Below are positions 41,163-47,102 of a DNA stretch of 47,102 nt, one piece after another; position 1 is the first letter of the stretch, and every line of letters starts with the position of its first letter. The notes below the pieces were generated by a model, which was given only the letters and a program-made list of their open reading frames with translations, did not search any database and was not told where the DNA came from. Source of the stretch: Streptomyces cavernae (GTDB taxonomy: Bacteria > Actinomycetota > Actinomycetes > Streptomycetales > Streptomycetaceae); the NCBI RefSeq assembly GCF_004023625.1, contig NZ_RPDJ01000055.1, positions 1-47,102 on the forward strand. The letters are read 5' to 3'. The translations under genes and the position numbers were made by a program.

Positions 41163-42907
41163 ACCCCTTCGTTCGAAAACTGCTACCCGTACCGCTGGCA
41201 GCCGCGGCAGCCGTCCTCGCCGGGCCCTGGGCCGGAGGACTGCTGGCCCAGTTCCTGGTCCTCGGCACGGTGACCGCCGCGCTGGCCCTGACCTGGGGCA
41301 TCGCGGGAATCCTCAATCTCGGTCACAGCGTGACCTTCGGCGTGGGGGCGTACGCGGGTGCCTGGTTCGGTCTGCACGCGGGGGCGTACGGATCGCTCGC
41401 CGGGCTGGGTGCCGGGGCGCTGCTCGGCGGGGTCATGGCGCGGCTGATCGCGGCGGTGGGCCTGCGGCGCAGGCTGGACGCGGTCAGCTTCGCCCTCGTC
41501 ACCTTCGTCGTGGCTCTCGCGGCGGAACAGGTCGCAGGCCGCTGGACCGGGGTGACCGGCGGCTTCAACGGCCTGACCGACATCCCGCGCTTCCACATCG
41601 GCGCGCTCTCCTTCACCCCGACCGCGGCGCGGGGTGTGACGGCGGGTCTGGCGGTGCTGGTGATCGTGCTGCTGGCGAGCCTCGCGCGGCGCCCGTACGG
41701 TGTCGCCCTGGCCGCCGTACGGAACAACGAACGCCGGATGGCCGCCCTCGGTTACGACGTGGGAGCGGCGAAGACCGGCGTGTTCACCCTCACCGGGGTC
41801 GTGGCAGGGCTGATGGGCGCCGTGTACGTGCTTCAGGTCCAGTTCGTCTCCCCGAGCCTCATCGGGCTCGTCATGGGCACGAACTTCGTGGTCTGGGCGA
41901 TGCTGGGCTCGCGGCGGACCATCTGGGGACCGGTTCTCGCCACGCTGGTGGTCAGCGCCGGTGCGAACCTGCTGGCCGACACGGCGCTCGACTCCTGGCT
42001 GCTGGTGACGGGTGCGGCGTTCGTCGCCGCCGTGGTCCTCGTCCCCGACGGGGTGGCGGTCGTGGTCCGCCGCCGCCTGCCCGCACGATGGTTCCCACCC
42101 CGGCAGGTGAAGCTCGGCGCGGCGGCCCCGTCGACCGGGGGCCGGGCCGGCGGCGGACTGGTCGTGCGGTCGATCGGCTGCCGCTTCGGTCCCTTCACCG
42201 CGCTGCGGGGGGTGGACCTGGACCTCACCGAACCGGGAGTGCACTGCCTCATCGGTCCCAACGGGGCGGGCAAGTCGACGCTGCTGGACGTGCTGACCGG
42301 GTTCACGCCGGCGACCGACGGAGCCTGGCGGCTGGACGGGCAGGACGTCACCGGTCGGCCTCCATGGGAACTGACCCGCTCCGGACTGGGCCGCAAGTTC
42401 CAGGCACCGAGCGTCGCCGGTTCACTGACCCTGGCGGAGAACCTCGCCCTGGCCCGGTGGGGCAGGACGCATGGTGCGCTCGCGCTGGTGCGGCAGCGGT
42501 GGACGGCCGACCTGCCGCCGGAGGCGTGGTTCGTCCTCGACGCCGCCGGGTTCGCGGACCGTATGGACACCCCTGCAGGCAGCCTCTCGCACGGCGAGCA
42601 GCAGCTGCTGGAGCTCGCCATGACGCTGACCGCGGGCTGCGACGTGCTGCTGCTCGACGAACCCACCGCGGGCATGACCCGGAGCGAGACCGAGCAGGTC
42701 GCCGAGGTGCTCCGCGGACTCGTTCACGACCACGGACTGCCGGTCCTGGTCGTCGAGCACGACATGGCCTTCATCCGCAGCGTCGCCGACCGGGTCACCG
42801 TGCTGCGCGGCGGTGAGGTCATGGCCTCCGGAACGGTGGCGGAGATCGAGTCGAATTCCGAAGTGTCGGCGGTCTACGTCGGCCGGGCGGCGGGAGGCCG
42901 GTCATGA
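41159..42907 (+). CDS. Permease-ATPase fusion, LivM-LivG type
   Basis: The protein has 582 residues. Residues 1 to about 305 are a LivM-type permease: TWGIAGILNLGHSVTFGVGA, AVRNNERRMAALGYDVGAAK (cytoplasmic loop), VMGTNFVVWAMLGSRRTIWG. From about 335 it is a LivG-type ATPase: Walker A GPNGAGKST, Q-loop-like FQAPSVAGSLTLAENL, signature SLSHGEQQLLELAMTLTAGC, Walker B DVLLLDEPTAGM, switch His in VVEHDMAF. The two parts join through an unconserved linker (VKLGAAAPSTGGRAGGG). LivM and LivG are usually separate; such fusions also occur in other actinobacteria. Coupled by ATGA to both neighbours. Confidence 0.92.
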   Translation: MNPFVRKLLPVPLAAAAAVLAGPWAGGLLAQFLVLGTVTAALALTWGIAGILNLGHSVTFGVGAYAGAWFGLHAGAYGSLAGLGAGALLGGVMARLIAAVGLRRRLDAVSFALVTFVVALAAEQVAGRWTGVTGGFNGLTDIPRFHIGALSFTPTAARGVTAGLAVLVIVLLASLARRPYGVALAAVRNNERRMAALGYDVGAAKTGVFTLTGVVAGLMGAVYVLQVQFVSPSLIGLVMGTNFVVWAMLGSRRTIWGPVLATLVVSAGANLLADTALDSWLLVTGAAFVAAVVLVPDGVAVVVRRRLPARWFPPRQVKLGAAAPSTGGRAGGGLVVRSIGCRFGPFTALRGVDLDLTEPGVHCLIGPNGAGKSTLLDVLTGFTPATDGAWRLDGQDVTGRPPWELTRSGLGRKFQAPSVAGSLTLAENLALARWGRTHGALALVRQRWTADLPPEAWFVLDAAGFADRMDTPAGSLSHGEQQLLELAMTLTAGCDVLLLDEPTAGMTRSETEQVAEVLRGLVHDHGLPVLVVEHDMAFIRSVADRVTVLRGGEVMASGTVAEIESNSEVSAVYVGRAAGGRS

Positions 42908-43629
42908 GCACCTTTCTTTCCAGTGTCCAGGATGCTTCGAGTACCCTCGGCGGCAAGGCGCTGGAGATCCGTGGGCTCACCGCGGGCTACGCGGGAACCA
43001 CCGTGGTGCGTGGCGTCGATCTGTCGGTCGCGCCCGGCGAGGTCGTGGCGCTGCTGGGCCGCAACGGCGTCGGGAAGACCACGCTGGTGTCCGCGGTGTC
43101 GGGCACCCTGGGTGCCGACGCCGGGGTGACGCTCCTGGCGGGCCGGGATGTCACCGCCTGGCCCGGCTCCCGGCGCAGACGGGGCGGGCTGCGGGTAGTC
43201 GCCCAGGACCAGCCGGTGCTCGGCGAACTGACCGTGGCGGAGAACCTGCGGCTGGCCGGTATCCGCGACCTGTCGGAGCCGGCGGAGCTCTTCCCCTTCC
43301 TCCGGGGCCGGGAACGCCAGCGTGCGGGAACCCTCTCCGGCGGGGAGCAGAAGATGCTGGCGATCGCCAGGACGGTCGCGGCTCCGGGCGCGGTGTGCGT
43401 CTTCGACGAGCCGACGGAGGGCCTCCAGCCCGCCAATGTGGACCGGTTCGCCGACGCGGTGGGACGGCTCGCTGCCGCCGGGGTCGCCGTACTCCTCGCA
43501 GAGCAGCACCTGGACATGGCGCTGGGCGTGGCGGACCGGTGGTACCTGATGGAGAAGGGTCAGATCGCCGTGGAAGGGCACGTCCACGAGGGAATCGTTG
43601 AGCATGTGGCGGGCCGGATGGTGCCCTGA
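42904..43629 (+). CDS. ABC transporter ATPase, LivF type
   Basis: The protein has 241 residues: Walker A GRNGVGKTT, Q-loop VVAQDQPVLGELTVAENLRL, signature GTLSGGEQKMLAIARTVAAP, Walker B AVCVFDEPTEGL (Cys-Val-Phe in place of the commoner run of Leu/Ile), switch His in LAEQHLDMAL. It pairs with the ATPase half of the preceding fusion. It has a 20-residue N-terminal extension before the ATPase core. ATG overlaps the previous stop. Confidence 0.93.
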   Translation: MSTFLSSVQDASSTLGGKALEIRGLTAGYAGTTVVRGVDLSVAPGEVVALLGRNGVGKTTLVSAVSGTLGADAGVTLLAGRDVTAWPGSRRRRGGLRVVAQDQPVLGELTVAENLRLAGIRDLSEPAELFPFLRGRERQRAGTLSGGEQKMLAIARTVAAPGAVCVFDEPTEGLQPANVDRFADAVGRLAAAGVAVLLAEQHLDMALGVADRWYLMEKGQIAVEGHVHEGIVEHVAGRMVP

Positions 43630-43754
43630 GCACCCGCCCCTGTCTGGCCCGGCGGGCACGTGAACGGTAAAGTCAACGGGTACACATACATTGGCATGTT
43701 GTCGCCGAATCACGGTGCCGCCGCATTCCGAAAAAGGATGAAAGGTCCCAGGAA

Positions 43755-44108
43755 GTGATCGACCACAGCCACGAGAGCGACCTGGTATTCCGTGCCCTCA
43801 ACGACGCGACCCGTCGGGCCATTCTGGCCCTGCTGGCATCGGAACACGAACCCACGGCCGGAGACATCGCGGCCGCGTTCCCGGCGATCGGCCGGACCGC
43901 GGTCTCGGCGCACCTGAGGGTCCTGCGGGACGCGCAGCTGGTCTCCGAGATCCGAGACGGCAAGCACCGGCGGTACCGTCTGGGTCCCAACCGCGCGGAC
44001 GCGGCGATCGCGTTCCTGCGCCAGATCTATGAGCAGTCGCTGCCCACGGACCAGGGGGTGGCCGCGGACCGGCCGGAGGGCGGGCTGCGTGAAGCGAAGA
44101 GCGGATGA
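43755..44108 (+). CDS. ArsR-family (winged-helix) transcriptional regulator
   Basis: The protein has 117 residues: DLVFRALNDATRRAILALLA, GDIAAAFPAIGRTAVSAHLR, VLRDAQLVSEIRDGKHRRYR. This is the compact winged helix of the ArsR subgroup often paired with SRPBCC/ATPase-activator-homologue proteins. No metal-binding ELCVCDL motif is present, so a metal sensor role is unlikely. GTG 43755 follows AAAGGTCCCAGG. It is followed after 67 nt by the SRPBCC-binding-protein fusion, its likely partner, and is placed to control the transporter and amidase. Confidence 0.9.
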   Translation: MIDHSHESDLVFRALNDATRRAILALLASEHEPTAGDIAAAFPAIGRTAVSAHLRVLRDAQLVSEIRDGKHRRYRLGPNRADAAIAFLRQIYEQSLPTDQGVAADRPEGGLREAKSG

Positions 44109-44175
44109 CGGCCGCGGGCACGTCTCCTGGCGTGCCCGTCAGCCGGGCCTTGTCACGGCCTGCTGAGGAGAGCCC

Positions 44176-45636
44176 ATGCACGAGATCGTCCTCGTCAACG
44201 AGACGCACCTCGGTGTGCCCCCGCACGAGGCGTTCGGCATGTTCGGACGAACCGGCGGCCCGGGCTGGTTGTTCTCCGCGCGGTTCGAGCGCGCGGAGCC
44301 CGGCGCGGCGGCCGGCATCGACATACCCCTGCCGTTCGCGGCCCCAGGGGGCGAGACGACCGTACGGGGCACGGCACGCATCGTGGAGATGCGGCCGTAC
44401 CGGCGGATCGTGCTGCAGCACGAGACGCCGTGGACCGGGAGGATCACCATCACCTTCGCCCGTGAGCCCGGGGGCACACGGGTGCGCACGGTCACCGAAC
44501 TCGATCAGGGGGCTCTCGGCTGGATGACGGGCAGCCTGGGCCGCGCGGTGCCGGACGGCGAGAGCCCGGCCGACGAGACGTGTGTCGCCTTGCTGACCAG
44601 CATGTCGGGAAGCGCCGGCCTGTTCGGCCGGGCCGCCGCCAACTGCGCGGCGCTGGCGGCCGAGGAGATCAACGCCGAGGGCGGGATCGGCGGCCGGCCG
44701 GTGCGGGTCGAGGTGATCGACGATCGCACCCACGCCGCCACGGGGCTGGCCCGGTTGCGGGAACTCGACCAGCGGCGCGGCCTGGCGGCCGTGGTGGGCG
44801 TACACAGCTCGGCGACCTTCAACGCAGTGAGCCGCTACGCGCGGGCGTCGGGCCTGCTGTATCTCTACACCGCCGCGAACGAGGGCAGCCGCGTGCAGGA
44901 CGGAACGCTGTTCCGGCTCGGTGAGTCGGTGGCGGACCAACTGGCGCAGGCGGTTCCGTCGCTGATGCGCGAGAGCGGCGGTCGCTCCTGGTACCTGATC
45001 GGCAACGACTACTCCTGGCCCCGGGCCGTCTGCACGCGAGGCCGCCGCATCGCGGAGCGCCACGGCGGGCATGTCGTCGGCGAGCGCTTCGTCCGGCTCG
45101 GCGAGTCGTCCTTCGACGACGTGCTGGAGGACATCGAGGCGTCCGGCGCCGACCTGGTGCTCTCCAGCCTGGTGGGGTGGAGTTCGATCGACTTCGAGCG
45201 ACGGTTCCACGCCGCGGGACTGCGCCGTCGTATCCGTACGCTCGCACCCCTGCTCGAGGAGAGCACCCGAGAGCATCTGGGCGCCGCGGGCAGCGGGGTC
45301 TGGTCCTGCCTGCCGTATTTCTCCGCCCTGGACACAGCGGAGAACGCCGACTTCCTGCGACGCTACCGGGCCGCGTTCGGCCCCTGGGCGCCGTCACCGT
45401 CGGCGCTGACGGAGTCGGCGTACGAGGGCCTGCAACTGTTCGCCCGGGCCGCGCGGAAGGCGGGGTCGCCGCAGGGCGGTGAGGTCTCCCGGGCCCTGCA
45501 CGGTCTCACTCTGGACGGACCGCGCGGCAGGGTCTCGGTGGGAGCCGACGGCCGGCTGCGGCAGAGCATGTACCTGGCCGAGGCCACTGCCACAGGGTTC
45601 GCGATCCGCGGACGGATGCCGTCCGGCACCGCCTGA
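44176..45636 (+). CDS. SRPBCC (START-like) domain fused to a cytosolic amide-type binding protein
   Basis: The protein has 486 residues. Residues 1 to about 120 are an SRPBCC domain (VLVNETHLGVPPHEAFGMFG, FERAEPGAAAGIDIPLPF, RIVEMRPYRRIVLQHETPWT, ITFAREPGGTRVRTVTELDQ). Residues about 135-480 are a Peripla_BP_6/AmiC-like fold (VALLTSMSGSAGLFGRAAAN, AAVVGVHSSATFNAVSRYAR, WYLIGNDYSWPRAV, LVLSSLVGWSSIDFERRFHA). There is no signal peptide or membrane segment, so the binding domain should be cytosolic, as in Pseudomonas AmiC. It is homologous to the transporter's own binding protein (39086) and probably sees the same ligand after import. The Shine-Dalgarno GAGGAGA precedes ATG 44176. I know of no described protein with this domain pair. 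Confidence 0.9.
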   Translation: MHEIVLVNETHLGVPPHEAFGMFGRTGGPGWLFSARFERAEPGAAAGIDIPLPFAAPGGETTVRGTARIVEMRPYRRIVLQHETPWTGRITITFAREPGGTRVRTVTELDQGALGWMTGSLGRAVPDGESPADETCVALLTSMSGSAGLFGRAAANCAALAAEEINAEGGIGGRPVRVEVIDDRTHAATGLARLRELDQRRGLAAVVGVHSSATFNAVSRYARASGLLYLYTAANEGSRVQDGTLFRLGESVADQLAQAVPSLMRESGGRSWYLIGNDYSWPRAVCTRGRRIAERHGGHVVGERFVRLGESSFDDVLEDIEASGADLVLSSLVGWSSIDFERRFHAAGLRRRIRTLAPLLEESTREHLGAAGSGVWSCLPYFSALDTAENADFLRRYRAAFGPWAPSPSALTESAYEGLQLFARAARKAGSPQGGEVSRALHGLTLDGPRGRVSVGADGRLRQSMYLAEATATGFAIRGRMPSGTA

Positions 45637-45814
45637 CCATGCGCACGGCTTCGCGGGGCACTGGCCAGCAGGTATGCCGGCCCAGTCTCCCCACCGCACA
45701 CCACCCAACCGGCTGGTTGGCCGACGCGGCCTTCTTCGCAGGCTACCGAGGGAGCAGGCAGGGCGAACGCGGCCTGACCGACGAGGGCTTGCAACTGGCG
45801 CCCTGCCCCCCACC

Positions 45815-46162
45815 ACGCCGCCCGCCTTCACCGCGCTCTCAGCCACCCTTATCGAGGGCCGCAAATCCGAGCTGGCCGACCTCCAGCGCCACCTCACCCG
45901 GGTGCGGGACGGCCGGGGCGACCAGCGCGGCAGGGCCCTGCTGCTCCGTGGCCGACGCCGGGTCGGAAAGTCACGTCTCGTGGATCTCTTCTGCGAGCGC
46001 GCGCACGTCCCGTACGCCGTCCTGCGGCGAGCGGGCACCCTGCAGACCGTGTGGGACCGGGTGCTGAGCCGCAAACCGGTCGTGCTCATCCTCATCGGCA
46101 GTGTTCTGGCCACGACGGAGCAACTCTCCGCCTACGGTCACCCCTTTCATCAGACTGGATGA
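45815..46162 (+). pseudogene. AAA-type ATPase (DUF234-like family) remnant with internal deletion
   Basis: The frame reads LIEGRKSELADLQRHLTRVR, then LLLRGRRRVGKSRLVDLFCE (Walker A GRRRVGKS) and RAHVPYAVLR. It then jumps directly to LQTVWDRVLSRKPVVLILIG and SAYGHPFHQTG-stop. In intact relatives about 60 residues, including Walker B, lie between the two parts, and a large C-terminal part follows. There is no ATG in frame before the first motif. Deleted internally and truncated. Confidence 0.65.
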
Positions 46163-46305
46163 CCTGTGGGAGGAGGTGCCTGCGCGCACTTGGAACTCCT
46201 GTCGGAAATGAGTTCAGGCGTCTTCCAGCAGATCAGTGCGACATGCGCCTCCGAGGGGAAGGACAGCCATGGAGCCGGGGCGATCCGCTCGGCGGCGCTC
46301 CTCAT
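46150..46305 (-). CDS. Possible small protein coupled to the cupin gene
   Basis: The ATG at 46305 overlaps the cupin stop in an ATGA arrangement, which argues for a real gene. The product would have 51 residues (MRSAAERIAPAPWLSFPSEA onward) with two Cys (ALICWK, SSKCAQ). No family is recognised, and it could be the front of a decayed gene. Its 3' end overlaps the convergent ATPase remnant by 13 nt. Confidence 0.35.
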   Translation of the reverse strand: MRSAAERIAPAPWLSFPSEAHVALICWKTPELISDRSSKCAQAPPPTGHPV

Positions 46306-46986
46306 GGCGTCCCGCCTGACCGGTGCTGAGCGCCTCGGCGATCCGCATGGCACGTGCAGTTGCCCGGGCTGAGCAGCCCTGCGCGATGGAGGGTGTCGCG
46401 GAGTCGGACGCGTGCCCAGAGGGAGGTCACACGCATCGTGGAGCCGAAGAATCCGCTGAGAAGGATGCCTGCGCTGAGGTTGATGACCTCGCGCCACCAG
46501 CGTGCCGGAACGTAGAGCACATCGCCTGGTTCGAGATCCACGGCGAAGAAGTCGTCGCTGGTCGCCGGGGCAGCGGCGGCCAGCTCGGCGATGCCCACAC
46601 GTGACAGCCGTGCCCAGGCGTCGTACTTGGCGGAGAGCGCCCCGGCACGTTCGACGGTGCCGGGGCGTGCCAGGTAGAAGCGCTTCCTTCCCGTGATCTG
46701 GACGGCGAGGTTGTCGAGCAGGTCGTGGTGCAGGCCCGTGCGTGCCAGGGCGGGTCCGATCCAGGTGCTGCAGGACGTGACGGAGCCACGCGGAAACATC
46801 TGCTCGTGTCTCAGATCGCCCCAAAGCCCGGGGAACCGCTTGAGCAGGTCGAACTCCTTCAGGTAGGTCCGATCGTCACCGTCCGGGGATTCCCCGGTCA
46901 GACAACCCCCAGTCAGGGAATCCAGGTACTCGCCCAGCGTCGGCTCGGTGAATGCCGTGTGGTCCTTCTCCCTGTTGCCCTTGACT
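46302..46986 (-). pseudogene. JmjC-like cupin (cupin-8) protein, 5' truncated
   Basis: Homology begins at VKGNREKDHTAFTEPTLGEY and continues FPGLWGDLRHEQMFPRGSV, GLHHDLLDNLAVQITGRKRF (HxD metal-binding pair), YLARPGTVERAG, VDLEPGDVLYVPARWWREVI and LWARVRLRDTLHRAGLL. The distal metal His expected in the WWHxV position is Arg here (WWREV). The normal N-terminus is cut off at about 46986 where transposase-like DNA begins. The frame remains open into that DNA, giving a chimeric start. Confidence 0.7.
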
Positions 46987-46999
46987 ACTGAGTTTTTCG

Positions 47000-47101
47000 T
47001 TAGTTCTGTGGGGGCTGATGGTGGATGGTGAGGCCGGTGTTGGTGAGGAAGGACCACGGGAGTTGCTCGCTGGAGCAGACGCGTTGGATGCCTCGTTCGG
47101 C
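47000..47101 (-). mobile_element. 3' end of a probable transposase gene running off the right edge
   Basis: A minus-strand frame enters from the window end with AERGIQRVCSSEQLPWSFLT followed by NTGLTIHHQPPQN and TAA at 47000-47002. It abuts the broken cupin gene, as an insertion-sequence end would. The IS family is not recognised. Sequence just outside (ACGAAAAACTC, minus strand) may be the terminal repeat. Confidence 0.45.
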
Positions 47102-47102
47102 T

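Overview
The window is high-GC actinobacterial DNA, most likely from a Streptomyces or close relative. The signs are GC-rich third codon positions, frequent GTG starts, ATGA/GTGA-coupled operons, many secreted proteins and lipoproteins, Ser/Thr kinases and SigE-type ECF sigma factors. I saw no tRNA, rRNA or CRISPR array.

Left part (1-18.3 kb): a gene graveyard with a few live genes. Live genes are a YkuD L,D-transpeptidase lipoprotein (849-1649), an OmpR-type response regulator with histidine kinase (3047-5552), secreted proteins (6258, 9064, 10581), an NTF2-like protein (14296), a saccharopine-dehydrogenase-like protein (15748) and two small membrane proteins (16943, 17599). Between them lie decayed genes: a full Ig-YkuD transpeptidase, a GGDEF protein, two serine hydrolases, an IS3 transposase scrap, an HATPase scrap, two tandem ECF sigma factors with an anti-sigma-like stub, a nucleotidyltransferase and an SRAP protein. 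A MITE-like element with about 24-bp terminal inverted repeats sits at 264-518.

Middle (18.5-25.9 kb): a coupled operon of a lipoprotein and two paralogous transmembrane Ser/Thr kinases. Each kinase carries a periplasmic-binding-protein (Peripla_BP_6-like) sensor as its extracellular half. Then come a NIPSNAP protein, a LysR regulator and a divergent SCO6745/SalK-like protein.

Right-centre (25.9-36.7 kb): a phenylacetate degradation cluster, paaN-J-F-H-G-A-B-C-D-E leftward and paaI-K rightward. Matching ACCG-N2-YG-N2-CGGT palindromes (candidate PaaR operators) lie in the paaN/paaI intergenic region and in front of paaA. The cluster is damaged in three places. A 1-nt insertion fuses paaD to paaE. 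The 3' ferredoxin domain of paaE is replaced by a piece of an IS605-type tnpB. A frame-changing deletion sits near the 5' end of paaK. A second tnpB piece, recombined with a GAF-domain gene, borders the cluster on the right.

Right (37.5-45.6 kb): an amidase divergent from a high-affinity branched-chain/urea-amide type ABC transporter (binding lipoprotein, LivH, a LivM-LivG fusion, LivF). It is followed by an ArsR-type regulator and an unusual protein that fuses an SRPBCC/START-like domain to a second, non-secreted copy of the transporter's binding protein. The most attractive reading is an amide uptake, hydrolysis and sensing module. If the amide is an arylacetamide, its product would feed the adjacent paa pathway. 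The cytosolic SRPBCC-binding-protein fusion is the best candidate for an undescribed sensor.

Right edge (45.8-47.1 kb): an internally deleted AAA-type ATPase, and a JmjC-like cupin whose 5' end is cut by what looks like the 3' end of a transposase gene running off the window.
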